Source: Flavobacteriales bacterium (GTDB lineage: Bacteria; Bacteroidota; Bacteroidia; Flavobacteriales_E; Vicingaceae). From it: a stretch of 9,986 nucleotides of DNA. Below the pieces are notes generated by a model, which was not told the DNA's origin, ran no database searches, and worked only from the letters and a program-made list of their open reading frames with translations. Made by a program: the position numbers and the translations under genes. The DNA lies in contig JAESUI010000248.1 in the NCBI GenBank assembly GCA_016763135.1, positions 1 through 9,986 of the forward strand, given 5' to 3'. Positions 1 through 6,571 of the stretch are shown piece by piece (the first letter of the stretch is position 1; every line of letters begins with the position of its first letter).

Positions 1-1848
1 CACTGTTTTATTATACATTAAAAATGCATTGGTTGGATCAATAACCAATTGTGTTTGTATCTCTCTCATCAAATACTGATGTAAACTATCTTTATTTGTT
101 GCTTCAGAATAATACCACCTCAATGCAATCTGATTATTTATAAAGGGAATGGTTTCTTTTGTGTGAGGAATTTTAATTCCAAGAATTTTATCTTTTCCAA
201 TGTTTCCATTTTCAATATTTTTAAGCATTACTGATTGATAAACTTTGGCTTTTACATAATCTTTCTTCTCTAATGCTTTCTCAAACCATTCTGGTAATAC
301 GTTAAACAAAGCTTCATCCATGAATACTTTTTCTACAGTAAGAATAATCTCTGCTTTACGGGTTTCTGCTAGGTAGGGTTCTAAACTAATTTTTAATGTG
401 TCAGAATTAATAACTTTTAGTAACTCTTCTTTTGATAGTTTAGTCAATTCATCTTCGTATGGAGAACCTTTAATAGACTCGTAAAACCCTTCCCAATTCT
501 CTTTAGTAGTGATTTTAGTTTTCACATCTTGTAGCTTGTATTTCTTAATTGCAACTAAAATACTCTTCGCTCTTCGCTCCTGAATAATTTTATTTTGTTT
601 CTCCCCTCCCTCTAATGAAGAGTAAGCTATTACCTCAATGCTTTTTAAATCGAATCTATTTAAACTTAAAGAATCTAAAAATGGTTTAATGTCTTCACTA
701 TTATACTGTGATTTATTTCTTTCAAAAGGAACTGTAAATGTGATTAGGTTTAGTACGGAGTCTGCTCTACTACTTACTGAAAGTGTATCTAACATAAAAT
801 TTAAATCCAATGACTTTAAATTATCGCCACCTAAACTGTTATAAACTATTGTTTGACATAAACAGTTTGCCTTTATCATTAATAAATTAAATTCAACATT
901 ATTAGTATCAACATATGCTGGTATTAGTCCTAAAGAAACTTCTATCTCACCACTTTCTTTTCGTTCATTCTTACCAAAAATTTGAGACTTAGAAATTGGT
1001 GGCAACATTATTCCTTTATGGATTTTGGAAGGATAAATTTTGTTTCCACGACCACATTCATATTGGTCTCTTGCAATAATGTCAATTGCTATTCCATCTC
1101 CGGGCTCACTCAATACATTTTTAAATAGTTCTAAATCATGAAAATAAAAATAGATCTCTCCATTCTTAAAAAAGATATTATCGGACATTAATTGTGGTAA
1201 ATAAGAATATTTCTTATCAATATCTGCACATTTACTTTTATCATAAGGTGCAATACCAAAATCATCTTTCATAGGCTCTACTCCTTCAGGTAAAACAAAA
1301 GGTTCTGATCCTACAACATGAGTAGCTACAAGTGATTTATCTTTTTCATTTAAAATAACCGAAATACCATAATTAACATATTTTCCATTAGCAATTATTT
1401 CTGCACCATCTTTAGATTGTACCCAACCTTGAGCAATTGCTGTGGCAACATTTTGGTAAGATTTTAACTTAGTTTTTTTTGTTTCTCCAGGGAGTTTTGC
1501 AACAGTACCAACAACTAATTTATAGCAGTTTTCCCCCACTTTCCCATGCATCCCGTCATAAAACATTACGCGTTTAAATGGAGTATCTTTTTTTGCAGAA
1601 GGTTGGTCATGACTAATCCTTCCTGTTTTTAACATATATATGGCTTGGTCTTCAGCTGCTGCTGATAAAATCTCATCTTTTTTGAAAACTGGTAATTTTT
1701 TACTTTTCCGAAAATCATCAATTTGTTCTTGAATAAGACCCTCAAGAAATTCCTTGTCATACTTATAATCAACATCATCGACTTTCTGTTGTGAAAACAA
1801 CCCAACAGAAATAATTAAAAATAATATTGATATGAAATACTTCTTCAA
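1..1848 (-). CDS. Secreted CAP-domain protein with OmpA-like region (3' end beyond window)
   Basis: The frame is open without a stop from 1848 to the left edge (616 residues), so the C-terminus is missing. A TAA lies directly upstream of TTG at 1846-1848, and the next in-frame ATG is residue 73, so TTG is the likely start; it gives a Sec signal peptide (MKKYFISILFLIISVGLFSQ, residues 1-20). Residues about 38-180 look like a CAP/SCP domain: an AAAEDQA helix, S79-H80, GEN at 105-107, a W-containing helix near 142 and YVNYGISV at 157-164. The family's second His (usual SPGH) appears replaced by SKDG. Residues about 200-340 I do not recognise. Residues about 365-510 resemble an OmpA-like domain (IEVIAYSSLEG near 404, N419, ERRAKS at 424-429, closing strand near 497-506), with the usual peptidoglycan-binding Asp apparently missing. 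Residues 515-616 look helical, perhaps TPR-like. I infer a periplasmic or surface protein; its activity is unknown. Confidence 0.8.
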   Translation of the reverse strand, partial: MKKYFISILFLIISVGLFSQQKVDDVDYKYDKEFLEGLIQEQIDDFRKSKKLPVFKKDEILSAAAEDQAIYMLKTGRISHDQPSAKKDTPFKRVMFYDGMHGKVGENCYKLVVGTVAKLPGETKKTKLKSYQNVATAIAQGWVQSKDGAEIIANGKYVNYGISVILNEKDKSLVATHVVGSEPFVLPEGVEPMKDDFGIAPYDKSKCADIDKKYSYLPQLMSDNIFFKNGEIYFYFHDLELFKNVLSEPGDGIAIDIIARDQYECGRGNKIYPSKIHKGIMLPPISKSQIFGKNERKESGEIEVSLGLIPAYVDTNNVEFNLLMIKANCLCQTIVYNSLGGDNLKSLDLNFMLDTLSVSSRADSVLNLITFTVPFERNKSQYNSEDIKPFLDSLSLNRFDLKSIEVIAYSSLEGGEKQNKIIQERRAKSILVAIKKYKLQDVKTKITTKENWEGFYESIKGSPYEDELTKLSKEELLKVINSDTLKISLEPYLAETRKAEIILTVEKVFMDEALFNVLPEWFEKALEKKDYVKAKVYQSVMLKNIENGNIGKDKILGIKIPHTKETIPFINNQIALRWYYSEATNKDSLHQYLMREIQTQLVIDPTNAFLMYNKTV

Positions 1849-1870
1849 TTAATGATATTTATTAGCGAAA

Positions 1871-1894
1871 GTTAATCAATACTTATTAATCAAC
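1871..1894 (-). other. Weak hairpin between antiporter and CAP genes
   Basis: On the minus strand this 24-base stretch folds into a 10-bp stem around an AAGU loop. Two of the pairs are G-U, so the stem forms well only in the minus-strand transcript; on the plus strand they become A-C mismatches. It overlaps the last base of the antiporter stop codon and ends 22 bases before the TTG of the CAP gene. It is AU-rich and followed by only a short U run (UUU), so it is at best a weak terminator or an RNA-processing or translation-modulating element. TAACTTTC, overlapping its 3' end, matches the -7 box TAnnTTTG at all defined positions but the last, so the CAP gene could also have its own weak promoter here. 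Confidence 0.35.
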
Positions 1895-2409
1895 TATGAT
1901 ACCACAAAATAAATGTAAACACAATATGATGCAAAAAGTAAGAGACCTCTTATTCTATTAATCTTGTACCCAAATATCATTAACGGAAAAATAATAAAAG
2001 AAATTGCTAAAACCCAGTATATATCATTCGTAACAACTTGTGCTGTTACTGGTATTTCTTTTACGAGTGACGTAATACCGAGTACTCCTAAAATATTAAA
2101 AACATTTGAGCCTATTAAATTACCAACAGATATATCAGTTTCTTTCTTTATCGCTGCCATGATTGATGTTATTAATTCAGGAACACTAGTTCCAAAAGCA
2201 ACAATTGTAACACCTATTATATGCTCACTAACTCCAAAATTATCTGCTATATCTACTGCACCATCTAACAACCAATTTGCACCAAAGGCTAAACCTATCG
2301 AACCTACAATTATTAAAAATATATTGAAAAATAATTTTGAAGGTTTGGCTTGTTCTTTCTCAATATCTAATTCTAGATCTTCTTTAATATTTTCTTTTTT
2401 GCTTTCCAA
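1894..2409 (-). CDS. Na+/Ca2+ antiporter (CaCA family), C-terminal half in the -1 frame
   Basis: This frame encodes the second homologous half of a sodium/calcium exchanger-type inner membrane antiporter (YrbG/NCX-like). It has five predicted membrane segments and the full alpha-2 repeat: GVTIVAFGTSVPELITS, with the ion-binding Glu in GTSVPE, followed by GNLIGSNVFNILG. It begins with a charged cytoplasmic stretch (KKENIKEDLELDIEKEQ). The only initiator before this stretch is TTG at 2407-2409, with no ribosome binding site. Either that TTG is used, inside the upstream gene, or this half is reached by a -1 shift at 2394-2400, in which case translation in this frame begins with GAA at 2391-2393. 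The shifted product would be about 313 residues, the usual length for a complete CaCA exchanger. I favour one gene with an upstream half at 2373-2834, but cannot exclude an indel in the A6 run. Confidence 0.8.
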   Translation of the reverse strand: MESKKENIKEDLELDIEKEQAKPSKLFFNIFLIIVGSIGLAFGANWLLDGAVDIADNFGVSEHIIGVTIVAFGTSVPELITSIMAAIKKETDISVGNLIGSNVFNILGVLGITSLVKEIPVTAQVVTNDIYWVLAISFIIFPLMIFGYKINRIRGLLLFASYCVYIYFVVS

Positions 2410-2834
2410 AACATAAAGAAATTGAATCCAATTATTCCTAAGACGAAAATTAACCCTTCATACCATTCAATGTTTTTGTTTAAAATAAAAATGTAAAACA
2501 AAACTGTAACAGCCATCATTATTGGCCAATCTACTCTAAGTGTAGATCGTTTTACAGTAATTGGGAGTATAATTGCCGTTAACCCTAAAACAAGTGCTAA
2601 GTTGGCTATATTAGAACCGATTACATTTCCTATTGCTAATTCTGGATGCCCATCTAATGCGGCCTGTAAACTAACTAACAATTCCGGGACAGATGTTCCA
2701 AAAGAAACGATAGTCATACCAATAACTAACGTTGGTATATTAAACTTCATGGCTACTCCTACAGCCCCTCTTACTAATAATTCTCCGGCTATTATTAATA
2801 TAATAAGGCCTCCTATTAGTAAAACATATTCCAT
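2373..2834 (-). CDS. Na+/Ca2+ antiporter (CaCA family), N-terminal half
   Basis: This is the first half of a K+-independent Na+/Ca2+ exchanger-like protein (YrbG family), an inner membrane antiporter that exchanges cations across the membrane. Of 153 residues, 1-143 form about five membrane segments. The alpha-1 repeat is intact: GMTIVSFGTSVPELLVS at 39-55, with E51 in the position of the ion-binding Glu, then GNVIGSNIANLALVLG at 69-84. The frame ends seven codons after the slippery site, in a lysine-rich tail (KAKKKILKKI). A complete exchanger needs both alpha repeats facing each other, so this half would have to pair with the half at 1894-2409 or be extended into it by frameshifting. Its ATG follows the TAA of tatA with no gap and has no Shine-Dalgarno sequence, which suggests translational coupling. 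Confidence 0.85.
   Translation of the reverse strand: MEYVLLIGGLIILIIAGELLVRGAVGVAMKFNIPTLVIGMTIVSFGTSVPELLVSLQAALDGHPELAIGNVIGSNIANLALVLGLTAIILPITVKRSTLRVDWPIMMAVTVLFYIFILNKNIEWYEGLIFVLGIIGFNFFMFWKAKKKILKKI
2394..2400 (-). promoter_or_regulatory. Candidate -1 ribosomal frameshift site, A AAA AAG
   Basis: Read on the minus strand, the zero frame of the antiporter N-half is GCA AAA AAG AAA, which places the heptamer A AAA AAG in exact X XXY YYZ phase. This is the slippery sequence used by E. coli dnaX. Slipping back one base reads AAA AAA and continues with GAA AAT ATT into the C-terminal half. A 5-bp stem with loop GAAT (ATCTA/TAGAT, within 2365-2378) lies about 15 bases downstream, which is further and weaker than usual stimulators. 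No convincing upstream Shine-Dalgarno stimulator is visible. A one-base loss from an original A7 run would look identical. Confidence 0.5.
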
Positions 2835-3227
2835 TTATAAGTTTTCTGTAGAATTTTGGGAGTCTTCTGAAGTGTATGGACTTCTCCGCTGTATTGTTTC
2901 TGGCTTTGGAGTACTTTCTTCTTTAGTTTCTTCTTTGGCACTTTCTTCTTCAACAGATTCAGTCTCTTTAGGCTCAGTTTCTTTCTTAATCAAATCCTTC
3001 ACCTGCTTTTCTACATCAACACTATCTTTTACAGAATTTATATCTTTTGCACCTTCTCTTATTTCTCTTTGAATATCACCAGTTGCATTTTTAATCTCAC
3101 GCAGGCCTTTTCCTAAACCACGAGCTAATTCAGGTATCTTTTTAGACCCAAACAACATAATGATAATAAGAACTATAAAAAATAATTCTCCACCTCCTGG
3201 CATTCCGAATAATAAAACGTAATTCAT
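2835..3227 (-). CDS. tatA: Twin-arginine translocase subunit TatA/TatE-type
   Basis: TatA oligomerises in the inner membrane and, with TatC, forms the route that exports folded proteins carrying a twin-arginine signal. The 130-residue protein has the family layout: a short N-terminus, one membrane helix at about 14-26, the FG hinge at 26-27, and the amphipathic helix SKKIPELARGLGKGLREIKN at 28-47. A highly charged, Glu/Lys-rich, probably disordered tail fills residues 60-130. The polar residue at the start of the membrane helix is Glu14 (GGGELFFIV), a feature more common in TatB, while the LFGSKKIPELARGLGKG stretch is TatA-like; a single TatA serving both roles is common outside Proteobacteria. 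No tatC is in the window. The start is supported by AAAGGA five bases upstream. The stop codon directly abuts the antiporter ATG, so the two are probably co-transcribed. Confidence 0.93.
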   Translation of the reverse strand: MNYVLLFGMPGGGELFFIVLIIIMLFGSKKIPELARGLGKGLREIKNATGDIQREIREGAKDINSVKDSVDVEKQVKDLIKKETEPKETESVEEESAKEETKEESTPKPETIQRRSPYTSEDSQNSTENL

Positions 3228-3232
3228 TCTAA

Positions 3233-3256
3233 TCCTTTAATAAAAAAACAAATTTA
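3233..3256 (-). promoter_or_regulatory. tatA promoter -7 box and ribosome binding site
   Basis: On the minus strand TAAATTTG at 3249-3256 matches the Bacteroidota -7 consensus TAnnTTTG. AAAGGA at 3233-3238 sits five bases before the tatA ATG, one of the few clear Shine-Dalgarno sequences in this window. The only TTTG in a possible -33 position (3272-3275) lies inside the secDF terminator with a 15-base spacer, shorter than usual, so the upstream element is uncertain. Confidence 0.5.
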
Positions 3257-3260
3257 CTAA

Positions 3261-3290
3261 AAAAGCCTTTCCAAAATTGGAAAGGCTTTT
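3261..3290 (-). terminator. Rho-independent terminator after secDF
   Basis: A perfect 12-bp inverted repeat (AAAAGCCTTTCC on the plus strand, pairing with GGAAAGGCTTTT) encloses a 6-base loop and lies 18 bases after the secDF stop codon. On the minus strand the GC-rich core is followed by a run of six T. It separates the secDF transcript from the downstream tatA unit. The flanking A and T runs make it potentially bidirectional, but no plus-strand gene needs it. Confidence 0.85.
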
Positions 3291-3308
3291 CAATAACATA
3301 AATATTAT

Positions 3309-6300
3309 TTAGTTTTTCTTAGACTTCTTGTTTGCAAAGTCATACATCACTGGTGATGCAATACATAAAGAAGAATATGTTCCAACTATTACACCAATTA
3401 ATAATGCAAAAGAGAAACCTCTAATCACTTCACCACCAAAGAAGAAAATCATGGCTAATACAAAAATTGTACTTAATGAAGTATTTACTGTTCTACTAAG
3501 TGTACTATTTAATGCATTATTAATAACATCTCCCATTTCTTGTTTCTTATGTAACCCTAAGAATTCTCTAATTCTATCAAACACTACCACCGTATCATTA
3601 ATAGAATAACCTACCACTGTTAATAGAGCAGCAATAAATGCTTGATCTACCTCTAAAGAGAATGGTAACACCCCATACAATAAGGAGAATAATGAAAGTA
3701 CTATTAATACATCATGGAACAATGCTAATAAAGCTCCTATACCATATTGCCATTTCTTAAACCTAAATACGATGTATAAGAAAATAATCAATAATGAAAA
3801 AATGATTGAATAAAGTGAGTCTCTAATCATATCATCAGCTATAGTTGGTCCAACTTTCTGAGAACTCATTAAATGATTCTCCATAAATTGTTCTTTATCC
3901 ACACCTTTACCTAAAACAGTAGATAATCCTTCGTATAATTTAGTCTCAACAATGTCATCTGCACCCTCTTCTTGACTGTCAATTAGATATGATGTAACGA
4001 CCTTAACTTGATTGTCTCCTCCAAATGTTTTCACTTCTGGAGCTCCTTCAAAAAGTCCTTCTAAACTACTTGCAATATCTACAGTAGAAACAGCATTGTC
4101 AAATCTAATTGTATAAGATCTTCCTCCTTTAAAATCAACTCCTTTCTGTAGCCCTTTTGTTACTAATGAGCCAACACCTGCAAGAATAATAATCCCAGAA
4201 ATAATATAGAATTTTTTTCTATTCTTAATGAAACCGAAATTGATATTCTTAAATGCTCCTTCTGTTAATTTTGTTGAAAAAGAAAGGTTTTTATTCCTGT
4301 TTAATTGGAATTCAAAAATTAATCGCGTTATAAATATCGCTGTAAATAAAGAAGTAAAAATACCTATTACCAATGTTTTAGCAAATCCTTCAACAGGACC
4401 AGTTCCAAAGAACCAAAGAACAACACCCGTTAATAAGGTAGTTACGTTGGCATCAATAATTGATGAGTAAGCAAATTTATATCCATCGGAAACAGCTAAT
4501 CGGATTCCTTTACCTGCTGAAATTTCCTCCCTAATTCTTTCAAAGATAAGTACATTAGCATCTACCGACATACCAATAGTAAGTATTATACCTGCTATAC
4601 CTGGCAATGTTAATGCTACTAATGATGGCATTGAAGCTAATATTCCGAAAATAAAGAACATATTAGCCATTAATGCAATTACCGCAGCAATACCTGCTTT
4701 CGAGTAATAAAATACCATGTATGCAAGAACTATTAATAAAGCCACAATAAACGACATCATTCCTTTATTAATTGACTCTTTCCCTAATGTTGGTCCAACG
4801 ATTGCATCTTCAACAATTCTAGCAGGAGCAGGTAATTTACCCGCTTTTAAAATATTTGCAATTAATCTTGCTTCTTCTATTTCAAAATTCCCAGAAATAC
4901 TTGACTGACCACCTGCAATTTCTCCATTAACAGTTGGGAAACTATAAACATAATTATCAAGTGCAATAGCTATTGACTCTCCAACATGACCACCAGTTAA
5001 AATTTTCCATTTATTAGCCCCTTCACCATTCATTGTCATAGAAATTTCTGGAGAACCAGTAATTTGATCAAACTGTTGGGAAGCATCAACAATTACATCT
5101 CCTTCTAAAGCAGCTTTACCATCTCTATTATCTATCTTAATTGCTAAAAGTTGTAAAAATTTACCTTCTTTATCATAAGGCTTAGCAGTCCATAAGAATT
5201 TTAACCTTGGAGGAAAGAAGGATTGAACTTCTTTCATTGCTAAGTATTTATTTACTTTATCCGTATCCGAAATAGCAACATAACCAACAACCGGACCTCT
5301 ACCGTACTCATACTGTTGAGTCTCTGGATTTTGAAAAATTGCTGGACGCATTACTGCAAATAGAGGATGTTCTTTCGCATAATCTTCTGCAGTTTGTTGA
5401 CCTGGTTTAGCAGCTGCTAAACTCCCATTAGTATCATTCGTATCTTTAACATCAGCATTTACTGCAGCAAAAATATCCTCAGCAGCTTCTGTTGTAGTAT
5501 CATTTATAGTAGTGTCAAGCTCTACAACCAATACTTCTTCCGTTGTATTAGTATCATTAACTGTTGTATCTTTAACTTCTTCTACTATTCCTTGTAATAC
5601 TTTTCCAAGCTTAATATCAGCTTGCTCCATCATCGGATAAACATCTTTGTTCTCCCATGTTAACCAAAATTCTAATTTAGCTGTACCTTGTAATAAGCTA
5701 CGAACTCTTTCTTTGTTTTTTACACCAGGAAGTTCAACTAAGATTCTGTCAGAACCTGTTAAACGTTGTATGTTTGGCTGAGCTGAACCAAATAATCCTA
5801 TTCTTGTTCTAATTACATTAAAAGATCGATCAATTGCATCATTAGCTTCGTCCCTAATAAATGTTAAAACTTCTTCGTTAGTTGCCGTTGGTGATAAATT
5901 ATCTTTATTATCTAAAGTATAAAAAATAGCAGCTAACTGACTATTCGGATTTGCTTTTTGATAAGCTTCTCCAAACAATGTAACAAACTCTTCATTTGAT
6001 TGTTGCTGTAATTTCTTAGCATCTCTAATTGCAGTATTAAAAGCTTGATCTTTACTATAAGATGACAATGCTTTTACAACTTCTTCAACCTGAACCTCAA
6101 GAGTAACATTCATACCACCCTTTAAATCCAATCCAAGATTTAACATTTTAGTTCTTAATTCACCATAAGTATATCCTATTAAAGGATAAATCTTTACAGA
6201 TGTCATTGAATCTAAATAAGCATATTCAACTGAATCTAATTTTGTGAATTTTGAATCAGCATTAGTTTTCTCATATGCTATTGCATATTCTTCCGCGTAT

Positions 6301-6410
6301 TCTTTTGCATCGCTCTCTACTCCTGTTGCAAACCATGTTAATGATAGCGAGAAAAAAGCCGCTATTGCAAAAAGTATTGTAAACGCTGTTAATAGTCCTT
6401 TGTTTTGCAT
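3309..6410 (-). CDS. secDF: Protein translocase subunit SecDF (SecD-SecF fusion)
   Basis: SecDF is an inner membrane RND-family accessory of SecYEG that uses the proton gradient to pull translocating proteins into the periplasm. The 1033-residue protein has all conserved blocks. SecD part: first membrane helix 5-28, DLKGG at 95-99, ELPGVKN at 226-232, the membrane block 549-700 with MSVDANVLIFERIREE at 614-629 (D617 in the proton-path position). SecF part from about 730: GVDFKGG at 757-763, VGPTIADD at 853-860, and GYSINDTVVVFDRIRE at 934-949. SecD and SecF are separate in E. coli and fused in Bacteroidota. Residues 276-340 of the periplasmic domain are a low-complexity Asp/Thr/Asn/Glu stretch. 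I start at ATG 6408-6410; a TTG 54 bases upstream is in frame but lies before the expected transcription start. It is probably a single-gene transcript, with its own promoter and terminator. Confidence 0.97.
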   Translation of the reverse strand: MQNKGLLTAFTILFAIAAFFSLSLTWFATGVESDAKEYAEEYAIAYEKTNADSKFTKLDSVEYAYLDSMTSVKIYPLIGYTYGELRTKMLNLGLDLKGGMNVTLEVQVEEVVKALSSYSKDQAFNTAIRDAKKLQQQSNEEFVTLFGEAYQKANPNSQLAAIFYTLDNKDNLSPTATNEEVLTFIRDEANDAIDRSFNVIRTRIGLFGSAQPNIQRLTGSDRILVELPGVKNKERVRSLLQGTAKLEFWLTWENKDVYPMMEQADIKLGKVLQGIVEEVKDTTVNDTNTTEEVLVVELDTTINDTTTEAAEDIFAAVNADVKDTNDTNGSLAAAKPGQQTAEDYAKEHPLFAVMRPAIFQNPETQQYEYGRGPVVGYVAISDTDKVNKYLAMKEVQSFFPPRLKFLWTAKPYDKEGKFLQLLAIKIDNRDGKAALEGDVIVDASQQFDQITGSPEISMTMNGEGANKWKILTGGHVGESIAIALDNYVYSFPTVNGEIAGGQSSISGNFEIEEARLIANILKAGKLPAPARIVEDAIVGPTLGKESINKGMMSFIVALLIVLAYMVFYYSKAGIAAVIALMANMFFIFGILASMPSLVALTLPGIAGIILTIGMSVDANVLIFERIREEISAGKGIRLAVSDGYKFAYSSIIDANVTTLLTGVVLWFFGTGPVEGFAKTLVIGIFTSLFTAIFITRLIFEFQLNRNKNLSFSTKLTEGAFKNINFGFIKNRKKFYIISGIIILAGVGSLVTKGLQKGVDFKGGRSYTIRFDNAVSTVDIASSLEGLFEGAPEVKTFGGDNQVKVVTSYLIDSQEEGADDIVETKLYEGLSTVLGKGVDKEQFMENHLMSSQKVGPTIADDMIRDSLYSIIFSLLIIFLYIVFRFKKWQYGIGALLALFHDVLIVLSLFSLLYGVLPFSLEVDQAFIAALLTVVGYSINDTVVVFDRIREFLGLHKKQEMGDVINNALNSTLSRTVNTSLSTIFVLAMIFFFGGEVIRGFSFALLIGVIVGTYSSLCIASPVMYDFANKKSKKN
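5391..5585 (-). other. Low-complexity acidic Thr/Asn/Asp insert in SecDF
   Basis: SecDF residues about 276-340 carry degenerate repeats of the form DTT(V/I)NDT, for example VKDTTVNDTNTTEE, LDTTINDTTTEAAE and VKDTNDTNG, followed by an Ala/Gly/Gln stretch. The segment lies in the periplasmic P1 region of SecD, between ELPGVKN and the domain around YGRGPVVGYV. It is in frame and preserves the surrounding motifs, so it is most likely a disordered loop that tolerates expansion. Confidence 0.6.
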
Positions 6411-6447
6411 TTTTTTAATATTATTCTTCGTAATTTTTATAAGCCTG

Positions 6448-6478
6448 CAAATATATAATTTCAAATACGATTTATCAA
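6448..6478 (-). promoter_or_regulatory. secDF promoter (Bacteroidota type)
   Basis: On the minus strand TATATTTG at 6448-6455 matches the -7 element TAnnTTTG. TTG at 6476-6478 lies 20 bases upstream, within the spacing reported for flavobacterial promoters. Transcription would begin near 6441, leaving a leader of about 30 bases before the ATG at 6410. The remaining divergent intergenic DNA (6479-6571) is AT-rich. I see no equally good promoter there for the plus-strand gene and no clear operator or riboswitch. Confidence 0.6.
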
Positions 6479-6571
6479 TAGAATTTATAATAACTTTTGG
6501 TTATAATATAAGTCGAATAAAAGCTGTAATTTTATAAACGACATTAACAACTATAAAAACGATTGTTATAT

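Noticed and set aside
638..844. Plus-strand open frame of 68 codons
   Set aside because: It lies opposite the CAP/OmpA-like gene, has no recognisable motif, and the minus-strand frame has a signal peptide and domain motifs throughout.
1373..1420. Possible frameshift in the CAP gene
   Set aside because: I read the minus frame triplet by triplet from 1848 to 1 and found no stop codon, so the gene is intact within the window.
1964..3072. Two plus-strand open frames (1964-2416 and 2602-3072)
   Set aside because: They are antisense shadows of the antiporter and TatA genes; their sequences show no domain, while the minus strand carries well-conserved families.
3328..4908. Several plus-strand open frames inside secDF
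   Set aside because: They are opposite conserved SecDF motifs and have no features of their own.
6411..6464. Longer SecDF N-terminus starting at TTG 6464
   Set aside because: The extra 18 residues precede the normal hydrophobic N-terminus, and the TTG lies upstream of the expected transcription start set by the -7 box at 6448-6455.
6244..6537. Plus-strand open frame of 97 codons upstream of the VCBS gene
   Set aside because: It overlaps the secDF 5' end and promoter in antisense and reads as a reversed hydrophobic segment, with no independent support.
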